Shown: piece after piece, positions 1-5,522 of the stretch
Position numbering within the stretch: position 1 is the stretch's first letter
Layout: each line of letters opens with the position of its first letter
Assembly (NCBI GenBank): GCA_049694275.1
Contig: JBAVQS010000122.1
Coordinates: 1-5,522 of the forward strand
Source: JBAVQS01 sp049694275
Lineage (GTDB): Bacteria; Chloroflexota; Anaerolineae; UBA4142; SHND01
Reading direction: 5' to 3'
DNA length: 5,522 nt
Position numbers and translations under genes: made by a program
Notes under the pieces: model-generated
What the model was told of the DNA's origin: nothing
Databases searched by the model: none
What the model saw: the letters and a program-made list of their open reading frames with translations, nothing else

Positions 1-2165
1 TGCTGGTCAATGGTGGGAGCATCCAGCAGGGTGACATTGTTGGGATTGCCGGTGAGGTCGCAGTTCGTCGCCACACCCTTTTGAAAGTCCGCCTGCGTCG
101 TATCGGTCAAGCACCCGCCGGTTCCGCCGTTGCTGAGGGACAAGTTCTGCGTCGTCGTCCCGCTGTCGGTGACCGAGATCGGGCTGGCGGACGCCGAGTT
201 GTACCCCGTTGCGCTGGCGGCGACGCTCGTGTATGCGCCCGCCGGGATGCTCGTGAACTGGTAGAACCCGCTCCCGTTCGTGGTGGTCGTCCGGGCCCCA
301 AAGGTGACGGTCGCGCCGCTGATCGCCGCGCCGTTGCTGGCCTTGGTCACCGTCCCCTGCACCGTGCCGCCGCTCCCGACCGGCGTGCAGGAGGGATACT
401 TGAAACTCCCGATGCGCGTGAGGTCGTTCAGGCCGGTGGTGGCATAGTACTCAGTCGTGTACCAAAAGGTGCAGCCGTCCGGGTCGAGCGAAAAGGCACT
501 ATAGTCACCCCAGCGGGTACACGTCGTGCCGCAGGTGCCGGACTGTGTGCCGCCCCCCTGGAGGAGCAGTTGCTCGGTCTGGCCGATGGTGTTCACCGCG
601 TCGCCGGAGAGGCGTCCTGCGTACTTGATCGCCGGGTTCGTCGTCGCGTTGGACGTGCTGTACCCGATCGCCATATTTCCGGTGCGGTCCACCGCCACGC
701 TCGGCATAAAGCGGTACAGGCTTGCATCCGGGCTGTAGGTGTAGGACTGGGTCGTGTTTGCCTCCACCGTGCCGCCGGTCACCTTGACCTGGTAATACCG
801 GATCGCGGCCTGGGCAACGGTGGAGCTCGTGGTGGGATTCCCGGCGCCGACGGTATGCGCATCCCACAGCGATTCGACCCCGCCGATATTCGTGTACTGG
901 TTCTGCACCATCATGCGCGGGTAGAGCGTGTCGAGCGCGTTGGAGGGGGAAGGGGCGGTCGAGCCGCTCAATTGAGCCCACCAATATGTCATGGTCGATT
1001 GGAACGGTCCGGTGAAGGTCGAGGTGGAGATGTTGTTCCAATCCACATGGAATTTATAAACGCTGAAGGAGTTGAGATACTGCCAGACGACGGCGAAATA
1101 GTTCGGAGTGCCGACGGGTGGGGCGCCGGTCTGGAGGCGGGCATTGGCGGGCAGGAGTGTGAATTCGCTTGAGGGCGCGTTGAAGGCGACGTTCTGGACG
1201 GTCGGCGAGCCGGCCTCCATCTGGGCCAGATTAAAGGCCCAGACGCGGGCGCCCTGGAACGCGGAACCGGCGCCAAAGCTAAACATATTGGCGGACATAT
1301 AGAGACCGTCCGGCCAGATGCCGAGCTTGGGATAATCGTTCAGCGCATCAGAGATGAGGAGCGAATAGAAATTCCAGCCGCCGCTCACGGGGTCGCCGGT
1401 CTTGGAAACCGCAAAGCATTGATAGGCCGGCGCGACAACATTGCCGCCGCTGACGACAAAGGCAAAGTCGGTAATCACCCAGCGGTCGTTAAAGGTGTCG
1501 TAGAGCGCGACCGGGTCGCCATAGTTATTCGCATCGCACAGGTTGCCAAAGGCGCCCTGGCTCATGAACGTGTTAAAGGAGAACGCGGCGGTGCGGACGC
1601 CGGTGCTCTTGTTGTAAATCCCGATGGAGGTGTTGACCGTCTGGATATAGTAGGTGGGGCCCACGTCGCCGTTCGTGTCCGGCGGGTGGCCGCCGCCCCA
1701 GGTGGCATAGTCGAGACCGTCAAAGCTCGCGATCGGGGTCGGCGCGGCCGCCAGCGGGCCAACCGGCGCGGCGGGCGCGGGCGGCGCACTATTTCCTGTC
1801 CCAAAGATTGACGGGTTGACGGCCGGCCCTTCGCGCTCCTGCCGTTCTTGCTTGACGGGGGGCGTTTGCGGAAGTGCACGGACGTCGAACACTTTGCTCT
1901 TGCCGTGCATCTCATAGTAAAAGGGACCGCTGATGGACTTGCCGCCGGGGGCGGGGGGCGCCGCGGGCTGTAAATCCGGATCGACATTGTCACGGCCGGG
2001 GATGGATGGGCGCAAAAGATCGCGCGGGTTTCGCGACGCCAGGCTCACGGTCTGGCTCAGTTCATCATTCGAACCGGCGCCGGTGAGAAGCAGCAGCGCC
2101 AACACCAGGGCCGTCGCGGCCAGTGTGAGAACAAGAGTGACCTTACCAGAGGGTCGAAGTTTCAT
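1..2165 (-). CDS. Large secreted multidomain protein, 3' end beyond window
   Basis: I translated this frame by hand. It is open from an ATG at 2165-2163 to the window edge (721 codons, no stop), so it is a real gene truncated by the window. The start is supported by AAGGAG at 2172-2177, six bases upstream. Residues 1-31 form a Sec-type signal peptide (basic MKLR, then a Leu/Ala-rich core) with no lipobox Cys. Residues about 65-150 are a Pro/Ala-rich linker. Residues about 150-595 are a beta-rich, possibly propeller-like region with HPPDTNGDVGP (about 161-170), GDPVALYD (216-223), DYPKLGIWPDGLYMS, and CTRWGDYSAFSLDPDGC (549-565). I associate these motifs with large secreted proteins of environmental bacteria, but know no assigned reaction. 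Residues about 601-678 resemble a carboxypeptidase-regulatory-like beta-sandwich (GTVT...G..ISGATV...T...G.Y.F..IPAG.Y). A Cys-containing segment beginning CLTDTTQADFQ (about 685 on) starts another domain. Probable role is extracellular binding or surface display. Function is unassigned; the gene call is firm. Confidence 0.93.
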   Translation of the reverse strand, partial: MKLRPSGKVTLVLTLAATALVLALLLLTGAGSNDELSQTVSLASRNPRDLLRPSIPGRDNVDPDLQPAAPPAPGGKSISGPFYYEMHGKSKVFDVRALPQTPPVKQERQEREGPAVNPSIFGTGNSAPPAPAAPVGPLAAAPTPIASFDGLDYATWGGGHPPDTNGDVGPTYYIQTVNTSIGIYNKSTGVRTAAFSFNTFMSQGAFGNLCDANNYGDPVALYDTFNDRWVITDFAFVVSGGNVVAPAYQCFAVSKTGDPVSGGWNFYSLLISDALNDYPKLGIWPDGLYMSANMFSFGAGSAFQGARVWAFNLAQMEAGSPTVQNVAFNAPSSEFTLLPANARLQTGAPPVGTPNYFAVVWQYLNSFSVYKFHVDWNNISTSTFTGPFQSTMTYWWAQLSGSTAPSPSNALDTLYPRMMVQNQYTNIGGVESLWDAHTVGAGNPTTSSTVAQAAIRYYQVKVTGGTVEANTTQSYTYSPDASLYRFMPSVAVDRTGNMAIGYSTSNATTNPAIKYAGRLSGDAVNTIGQTEQLLLQGGGTQSGTCGTTCTRWGDYSAFSLDPDGCTFWYTTEYYATTGLNDLTRIGSFKYPSCTPVGSGGTVQGTVTKASNGAAISGATVTFGARTTTTNGSGFYQFTSIPAGAYTSVAASATGYNSASASPISVTDSGTTTQNLSLSNGGTGGCLTDTTQADFQKGVATNCDLTGNPNNVTLLDAPTIDQ

Positions 2166-2245
2166 CTTTTGCTCCTTGAGTAGAATGAGGATATGTAATA
2201 ATGGTCGAGCAACCAGTCCCACATCTCAGGGCCGCGCCGCGAAAT

Positions 2246-2303
2246 AAAAAAACCTTTCGGACGGCGCGCGTATCCAGCGGAGCAAACGCGAATGTCCGAA
2301 AGG
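2246..2303 (-). terminator. Intrinsic terminator in leader of the large secreted protein gene
   Basis: Perfect 10-bp arms, CCTTTCGGAC and GTCCGAAAGG on the minus strand (plus positions 2294-2303 and 2253-2262), enclose a 31-base loop with some internal pairing (CGCG/CGCG, TCC/GGA). Seven uninterrupted T residues follow (2252-2246). No minus-strand gene ends just upstream, and the next minus-strand start codon is about 80 bases downstream at 2165. It is therefore positioned to attenuate that gene or to end a small RNA. The hairpin is certain; the regulatory role is inferred. Confidence 0.72.
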
Positions 2304-2531
2304 GCTAGCTCAACCTGCAACTGTTTTCGATCAGGGCATTGATCGCCGTCTGGAACGTGAACTGCGTCAGAGAGCTCCAGCGCACAACCCCGCGAACTTT
2401 CGCCGGTGTTCACGCGCGCCTGCAACGCCGCAGGCGATAACCAGAAAGCAAAAAAGCCCTCAAAACAGGCACGCACACCCTTGCGGATCAGAACGCGCTT
2501 GCTTAAAAGGCAACGACGGAATCACCGAATT
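2246..2531 (-). ncRNA. Structured leader RNA (riboswitch/attenuator-like) or small RNA
   Basis: A probable minus-strand transcript begins near 2531, downstream of a TATAAT at 2543-2538, and ends at a T-run at 2252-2246. Between these points I see four short stem-loops: CGCCTGC/GCAGGCG (2417-2436), GCGAA/TTCGC (2392-2403), CTGGA/TCCAG (2350-2380) and CGATCA/TGATCG (2328-2345). A possible 7-bp closing helix, GAGGGCT (2461-2455) with AGCCCTT (2306-2300, one G-U pair), encloses all four. Its 3' strand overlaps the first arm of the terminator at 2303-2300, so the two structures exclude each other, as in riboswitch expression platforms. The stretch matches no riboswitch class whose consensus I can recall (cobalamin, c-di-GMP, SAM, TPP and fluoride considered). 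The folds were found by eye. It could instead be a free small RNA. Transcript ends are inferred. Confidence 0.45.
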
Positions 2532-2537
2532 GTGCTA

Positions 2538-2543
2538 ATTATA
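2538..2543 (-). promoter_or_regulatory. Candidate -10 box, proximal minus-strand promoter
   Basis: The minus strand reads TATAAT at 2543-2538, a full match to the sigma70 -10 consensus. The hexamer 17 bases upstream (TTCCCT) is a poor -35 box. Transcription would start near 2531 and give a leader of about 365 bases to the start codon at 2165, or an RNA of about 285 bases ending at the T-run. The poor -35 box suggests either an activator or that the distal promoter is the real one. Confidence 0.35.
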
Positions 2544-2609
2544 GGGAATACGAAGGCGTCAGGGAATAGGCTAAAAGGGCCAATCACATCTCTACGCGGT
2601 TGGGACAGG

Positions 2610-2638
2610 ATTATAGACCGGTACGCGAAAAATGCAAA
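2610..2638 (-). promoter_or_regulatory. Candidate sigma70 promoter, distal, minus strand
   Basis: The minus strand carries TTTGCA (2638-2633, four of six consensus bases), a 17-base spacer, and TATAAT (2615-2610, six of six). It faces the large secreted protein gene and lies just downstream, in the minus direction, of the hairpin at 2645-2676. If used, transcription starts near 2603 and the leader is about 440 bases long. It is the better of the two minus-strand candidates by box match; no direct evidence distinguishes them. Confidence 0.42.
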
Positions 2639-2644
2639 TTACAA

Positions 2645-2676
2645 AGGACCGCCGGTCCCCATGACCCGGCGGTCCT
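2645..2676. repeat. Stem-loop copy A (GACCGCCGG/CCGGCGGTC)
   Basis: Perfect 11-bp arms AGGACCGCCGG (2645-2655) and CCGGCGGTCCT (2666-2676) flank a 10-base loop. The same stem with one compensated base-pair change, and a loop of the same length, recurs at 3381-3412 as the terminator of the DUF1801 gene. Here the plus-strand side lacks a T-run (CCTGATT follows). The minus-strand side has only TTTGTAATTT, so termination would be weak and, if anything, on the minus strand. It may be a decayed terminator or a boundary of the DUF1801 unit. Confidence 0.6.
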
Positions 2677-2752
2677 CCTGATTCATGCGATGGCATCTCG
2701 CGCGTGCAAGGGCCTGCGCTGTGCAAAACAACAAACACACCGCATCCTCTGG

Positions 2753-2827
2753 TGATTCCTCACAAGCGCCAGATTCCGTTTGCGCTAGCGAGATTCTTCA
2801 CCCGCCAAAAGCGCGGGTTCAGAATGA
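2753..2827. repeat. REP-like intergenic palindrome with degenerate partial copies
   Basis: AGATTCTTCACCCGC and GCGGGTTCAGAATGAC (2791-2827) form an imperfect hairpin: ATTCT/AGAAT and ACCCGC/GCGGGT pairs separated by a TC/TC mismatch, with a 7-base loop. The outer sequence, AGATTCTTC...CAGAATGACA, resembles an intergenic palindrome I recall from many unrelated bacterial genomes. A related string, TGATTCCTCAC (2753-2763), and AGATTCC (2771-2777) lie just upstream, suggesting older, decayed copies. No transposase is present. The hairpin is seen directly; membership of a genome-wide family is inferred. Confidence 0.5.
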
Positions 2828-2841
2828 CAAAACGAGATGTG

Positions 2842-2870
2842 TTGACATTCGCTCTTAATTAAAGTATCGT
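2842..2870 (+). promoter_or_regulatory. Sigma70-like promoter of the DUF1801 gene
   Basis: A perfect -35 box TTGACA (2842-2847), a 17-base AT-rich spacer containing TTAATTAA, and a -10 box TATCGT (2865-2870, four of six consensus bases) precede the gene. Transcription would begin near 2877, giving a 5' UTR of about 58 bases. The predicted start falls inside the palindrome at 2870-2888. Confidence 0.68.
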
Positions 2871-2888
2871 GATAACAGAGTGTTATCA
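2870..2888. promoter_or_regulatory. Perfect palindrome over the predicted start site, candidate operator
   Basis: TGATAACA (2870-2877), GAG, and TGTTATCA (2881-2888) make an 8-3-8 perfect inverted repeat that begins at the last base of the -10 box and covers the predicted +1. This spacing and position fit a dimeric repressor operator. The same bases would also fold into a small hairpin at the very 5' end of the mRNA, which could stabilise it. No regulator gene lies in the window, so the binding protein is unknown. Confidence 0.55.
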
Positions 2889-2934
2889 GATTAGCGCAAG
2901 CGGGAAATCGTTATAGTAAAGGAAAAAATAGATC

Positions 2935-3309
2935 ATGGAACCGAGCGAGCAAATTGATCAACTCATTGCAGGACTTGACGACTGGCGCGGCAAAATGCTT
3001 GCCGATCTTCGCAAAATCATTCGGGATGCTGACCCCGAGATCGTCGAGGAATGGAAATGGATGGGCTCTCCGTGTTGGTCTCACAATGGACTAATCTGCG
3101 TGGCCAACGCTCACAAGGATAAGGTCAAAGTGACCTTTTCTCAGGGCGCAAGTCTTCCAGATCCGGACAAGCTCTTCAACGCCGGCCTTGAAGGCAATCG
3201 ATGGCGAGCGATTGATCTCTACAAGGGCGATAAACTCAAAAAGCGCTCACTCAAGGTTCTCATCCATTCTGCGGTAGCCTACAACCTTGTCAAGAAAGCA
3301 AAAAAATGA
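2935..3309 (+). CDS. DUF1801 domain protein (YdhG-like), 124 aa
   Basis: This is a small soluble protein without signal peptide or membrane segment. It matches my memory of the DUF1801/YdhG-like family in the segment EEWKWMGSPCWSHNGLICVA (about 38-57), then DKVKVTFSQGASLPDPDKLFN (about 62-82) and the LEGNRWRAIDLYKGDKL stretch (about 85-101). The C-terminal helix ends in a basic KKAKK tail. Length is normal for the family, and the gene appears intact. The biochemical role of DUF1801 proteins is not established to my knowledge; I assign no reaction. The ATG is preceded by AAAGGA (2918-2923) at 11 bases, a slightly long spacing. The gene stands alone, with its own promoter, start-site palindrome and terminator, and is transcribed opposite to both large neighbours. 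Its base composition is visibly less GC-rich than theirs, consistent with acquisition as a separate unit. Confidence 0.93.
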   Translation: MEPSEQIDQLIAGLDDWRGKMLADLRKIIRDADPEIVEEWKWMGSPCWSHNGLICVANAHKDKVKVTFSQGASLPDPDKLFNAGLEGNRWRAIDLYKGDKLKKRSLKVLIHSAVAYNLVKKAKK

Positions 3310-3378
3310 TCAGGTCCATATAGAGCAAGTCGTGGCCGTTTGGCCATTGGCTATAAAAGCTACGCGACAAGACCATTT

Positions 3379-3416
3379 AAAAGACCGCCGGTCCTCTTAC
3401 CCCGGCGGTCTTTTTT
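3379..3416 (+). terminator. Strong intrinsic terminator of the DUF1801 gene (stem-loop copy B)
   Basis: Arms AAAAGACCGCCGG (3379-3391) and CCGGCGGTCTTTT (3402-3414) pair over 13 bp around a 10-base loop, and the T-run is six bases (3411-3416). It lies about 70 bases after the stop codon. The GC core is the same as in the hairpin at 2645-2676. Read on the minus strand it is followed by only four T residues, so it may act weakly on transcripts from the beta-helix gene as well. Confidence 0.9.
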
Positions 3417-3515
3417 GTGTGTGTCGCAAACAGCAACTCCCTGCGGTCGTCATTTGCCGGCTGAACCCCTGGCCCGCCATTTGCTGTTGCCCGGCTGGAT
3501 ATCGATAAATAGATT

Positions 3516-3547
3516 GCCGGCCGCTCGTCATACGACGAACGGCCGGC
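3516..3547 (-). terminator. Hairpin after the beta-helix gene, probable minus-strand terminator
   Basis: GCCGGCCGCTCGTC (3516-3529) and GACGAACGGCCGGC (3534-3547) form a 14-bp stem with a 4-base loop. The single mismatch on the plus strand (C/A) becomes a G-U pair in minus-strand RNA, so the minus strand folds better, which supports function in that direction. It lies about 40 bases past the TAG of the beta-helix gene. The tract after it on the minus strand, AATCTATTTATC, is T-rich but broken, so termination may be partial. Confidence 0.6.
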
Positions 3548-3585
3548 GTCTTTATGCAGGCGTGTTGTAAGCGGAAGGGCCGCGG

Positions 3586-5454
3586 CTAGGGATAGCTGAT
3601 CACAGTGACCGGCACATCCGGATTGGCGACGGTGGACGACCCGCCCGTGTGATTGACCACGTTCAGGATGCCGCCCTTGCCGTTGGTTGCATCGAGGAAG
3701 ATGGTGAGGAGGTCATGGAGGCTTCCGCTCGACAGGGAGGTGGGCACTTCAAACGCATGGTCGGCATAGATGTCCACGCCCTGATTGAAAAAGCTGTAAC
3801 TGCCCATGCCGTACCCGGAAAAGCTCGTGACCCCGTTGCCGATCTTGAGGGCCGGATAGCCTTTGACTCCGGCGGATTCCATCCAGGCGGCCTGGCTGGG
3901 CGGGTCATAGGGCATCTCGTTCTGGAAAAAGCGAACGCTGCCGTGATTCCCGTTCCAGATGACTTCAGTCTTTTGATAGTGCTCGACGAACAGGCCGTAG
4001 GCCGTCACATTGTTGCCGTTCACGATCAAGCCGGTGTTCGCGGTGTTGCTCGTCCAGCCCACCCCGTTGCCGTGATCGGCGCGCCACGCCCAGATGTCGT
4101 CGAGAATCACATTGTCGCTGTTGACGATGAGGGTGGTCGTCGCACGGCCGAGGGTCGCCCCGCCGATGCGGAAAAAGACATCATGAATCGTCGTCGGGTC
4201 GTTCGGGTCATTCCAGTTCTGCGCCGCGCCGGACACACCCAGCGTCGTGCCGACCCGGAGCAGGACGGGCGAGCTCTTGAGGCCGGCGTCGATCATGAAT
4301 CCGGCGAGCTGGACGCCCCTGACATCGGCGACGGTCATCGCAATGACGCCGTTGTTGGGAACCAGCGTCGGGAATCCGAGCCCGAGCACGACGGTGTCGG
4401 CGCGGGTAATTGCGATCGGGCCGTCGAGGTGATAGATGCCGGGGGTGAAGAGCAGGTTCTTGCCGTTGGCGAGCGCGCCGTTAATCTTTTTTGCAGAGTC
4501 GGACGGTTGGGCGAGATAAAAGGCGCCGAGCGAGAGTGAAGCGCCGGCGGCCGGTCCATTGCCCCACGTGATTCCACTGGTATTATGGCGGAGCGCCGGG
4601 ACAAAGACGTTATACATGCCATACGCATCCACATACAGGAACGGACTCTCCCGCGTTACCGGGCTCGTCTGGAGCGTGGTGTAGGGGCCGCTACTCGTGC
4701 ACTGGCTGGGGAAACACTGGGCCGGCGCGCCGACCACGCCCGAAAAGACCTGATTCCACACGCCGTTGGTCCAGACGATGCTGACGTTGCTATCCCGGGT
4801 GAACCACTGCTGTTGGGACCCATTGATAATGACACCCGCCTGCGAATCGGCGATAAAGCCGCCGCTCGCATAAGAGGGCCCGGTGCAATAGTCCATCAGC
4901 GTGAGGTTGCCGCCGGTGATGTTGACGCGCCGCATCGGCGCCGCCTGCGAGACCGCCCAGAAATCGCCGGACGACTGACAGCCGCTCAGCCCCATGACAT
5001 TGATGGTCAGGTTCGAGACCGAGCGCCAAAAGTTGTCGAGCGCGATACAAGAGCCGGACAGACAGCGGTTGTAAACATCCACATGGCCGTTGATGACGAC
5101 ATCGGTCGGCGAGGCGCCCAGGCCCGAGACCTGCGTATAATAGCCGACCCGGACGATGAGCGGGGTGCCCCCACTGCCATAGGCGCCGGGTTGAAAGAGC
5201 AGGGCATAGCGGTTGGTGCCCATCTCGTTGTCGACTTGCTTCACGTAAATGTCGTCAACGGTTGCCTGAATCAGGGCGGTTGACATGCTGGGGTCAAAAA
5301 CCACGGTCGAGACGCCCAGGTTGGGGGCGCTGACCACGCTGTTCCCGGCGGCGGGTGATGCCGCCGCCGCCTCGCGGCTCCCGAGCGCGCCGGTCCCGAT
5401 GAGAACGAGCGTCAGCAGAACGAGCAGTCCGATGAATCGGATCAGGTGTTTCAT
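3586..5454 (-). CDS. Secreted right-handed beta-helix (pectate-lyase-fold) protein, 622 aa
   Basis: The gene is complete, with ATG at 5454-5452 and TAG at 3588-3586. A strong GAGGAG (5463-5468) lies eight bases upstream of the start. Residues 1-32 are a Sec signal peptide (MKHLIRF, Leu-rich core, Ala-rich region with probable cleavage near AAAAS). The mature protein is rich in Gly, Asn, Val and Thr with repeated short beta-strands, as expected of a parallel beta-helix. An N-terminal helix block contains GLGASPTDVVINGHVDVYNRC, and a second block starts about residue 310 (DSAKKINGAL at 319-328, PGIYHLDGPI, TVVLGLGFPTLVPNNG). Conserved-looking polar clusters are RADHGNGVGW (458-467), VEHYQK (490-495) and NEMPYDPP (512-519). 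I recall closely similar proteins in actinobacteria annotated as 'adenylyl cyclase' or 'coagulation factor 5/8 domain' proteins; those names look unreliable, and no cyclase motif is evident here. Polysaccharide binding or cleavage outside the cell is the likeliest role, by fold only. No catalytic residue can be assigned. Confidence 0.95.
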   Translation of the reverse strand: MKHLIRFIGLLVLLTLVLIGTGALGSREAAAASPAAGNSVVSAPNLGVSTVVFDPSMSTALIQATVDDIYVKQVDNEMGTNRYALLFQPGAYGSGGTPLIVRVGYYTQVSGLGASPTDVVINGHVDVYNRCLSGSCIALDNFWRSVSNLTINVMGLSGCQSSGDFWAVSQAAPMRRVNITGGNLTLMDYCTGPSYASGGFIADSQAGVIINGSQQQWFTRDSNVSIVWTNGVWNQVFSGVVGAPAQCFPSQCTSSGPYTTLQTSPVTRESPFLYVDAYGMYNVFVPALRHNTSGITWGNGPAAGASLSLGAFYLAQPSDSAKKINGALANGKNLLFTPGIYHLDGPIAITRADTVVLGLGFPTLVPNNGVIAMTVADVRGVQLAGFMIDAGLKSSPVLLRVGTTLGVSGAAQNWNDPNDPTTIHDVFFRIGGATLGRATTTLIVNSDNVILDDIWAWRADHGNGVGWTSNTANTGLIVNGNNVTAYGLFVEHYQKTEVIWNGNHGSVRFFQNEMPYDPPSQAAWMESAGVKGYPALKIGNGVTSFSGYGMGSYSFFNQGVDIYADHAFEVPTSLSSGSLHDLLTIFLDATNGKGGILNVVNHTGGSSTVANPDVPVTVISYP

Positions 5455-5462
5455 TGTTGCTT

Positions 5463-5468
5463 CTCCTC
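5463..5468 (-). promoter_or_regulatory. Ribosome binding site of the beta-helix gene
   Basis: The minus strand reads GAGGAG eight bases before the ATG at 5454. It fixes the start and agrees with the signal peptide beginning at that Met. The remaining 54 bases to the window edge contain no convincing promoter, only a short direct repeat (GACCGTGACCGT on the minus strand). Confidence 0.8.
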
Positions 5469-5522
5469 GAAAGATTTCTGGCTTACGGTCACGGTCTTGT
5501 CTATCGAATTACCCGGATACCT

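Noticed and set aside
81..1172. Open plus-strand frame of 363 codons
   Set aside because: It is antisense to the secreted protein gene, Arg/Gly/Ala/Val-rich with no recognisable motif, and lacks a ribosome binding site. High GC at third codon positions of the true gene leaves this frame open.
1562..1993. Minus-strand 143-codon frame inside the large secreted protein gene
   Set aside because: It is an out-of-frame, Pro/Arg/Ser-rich shadow. The 721-codon frame covers it with coherent protein sequence.
2162..2476. Minus-strand 104-codon frame with a GTG start, whose TGA overlaps the ATG of the secreted protein gene as ATGA
   Set aside because: The overlap looks like translational coupling, but the frame runs through the terminator hairpin and T-run, starts on GTG with a poorly spaced AAGG, and gives a product with no recognisable family. 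It is better explained as translation of a structured leader. A short leader peptide is not fully excluded.
2406..2681. Plus-strand 91-codon frame
   Set aside because: It is antisense to the structured leader, ends inside the hairpin at 2645-2676, and has no ribosome binding site or recognisable protein features.
3429..3488. Inverted repeat AACAGCAA / TTGCTGTT with a 44-base loop
   Set aside because: Eight-base arms this far apart are easily explained by chance, and nothing nearby gives them a role.
3287..3570. Two short plus-strand frames (73 and 76 codons) after the DUF1801 gene
   Set aside because: They read through the terminator and hairpin, overlap each other, and show no family features.
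3649..4539. Open plus-strand frame of 296 codons, with another of 232 codons at 4585-5283
   Set aside because: Both lie antisense to the beta-helix gene, which has a signal peptide, a ribosome binding site and family motifs. The antisense translations look like composition artefacts.
1..5522. CRISPR array, tRNA, rRNA, transposase or toxin-antitoxin pair
   Set aside because: I saw no regularly spaced direct repeats, no tRNA cloverleaf or rRNA signature, no transposase-like frame, and no second small gene beside the DUF1801 gene.

Overview
The window looks like chromosomal DNA from an environmental, moderately GC-rich, free-living bacterium. The phylum cannot be fixed from the sequence. The two large proteins belong to secreted, domain-shuffled families that I associate with soil and sediment bacteria (Acidobacteria-, Nitrospira-, Chloroflexi- or actinobacteria-like repertoires), but that is inference. 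No rRNA, tRNA, CRISPR array, transposase or phage gene is present.

Layout. (1) Positions 1-2165, minus strand: the first 721 codons of a large secreted protein whose 3' end lies outside the window. It has a signal peptide, a Pro/Ala-rich linker, a repeat-rich beta region with a PDTNGDVG motif and an RWGDYSA motif, a carboxypeptidase-regulatory-like beta-sandwich, and the start of a further domain. (2) Positions 2166-2640: a long leader for that gene. It contains two candidate minus-strand promoters, at least four stem-loops enclosed by a possible closing helix, and then a strong intrinsic terminator about 80 bases before the start codon. The arrangement resembles a riboswitch or attenuator, or an independent small RNA. 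(3) Positions 2645-3414: a compact plus-strand unit holding one DUF1801 gene with its own sigma70-like promoter, a perfect palindrome over the predicted transcription start, and a strong terminator. It is bracketed by two near-identical 11-bp stem-loops and preceded by a REP-like hairpin. (4) Positions 3586-5454, minus strand: a complete 622-residue secreted right-handed beta-helix protein with a hairpin after its stop codon.

The two exported proteins are encoded on the same strand and probably act outside the cytoplasm, one perhaps on polysaccharide and one perhaps in adhesion or surface display. They are separated by more than 1.4 kb and an opposing gene, so they are not one simple operon. 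The DUF1801 gene has visibly lower GC and its own control signals, and looks like an independent insertion between them. The most notable non-coding signal is the structured leader of the first gene. The most notable small-scale signals are the covarying twin hairpins and the start-site palindrome of the DUF1801 unit.
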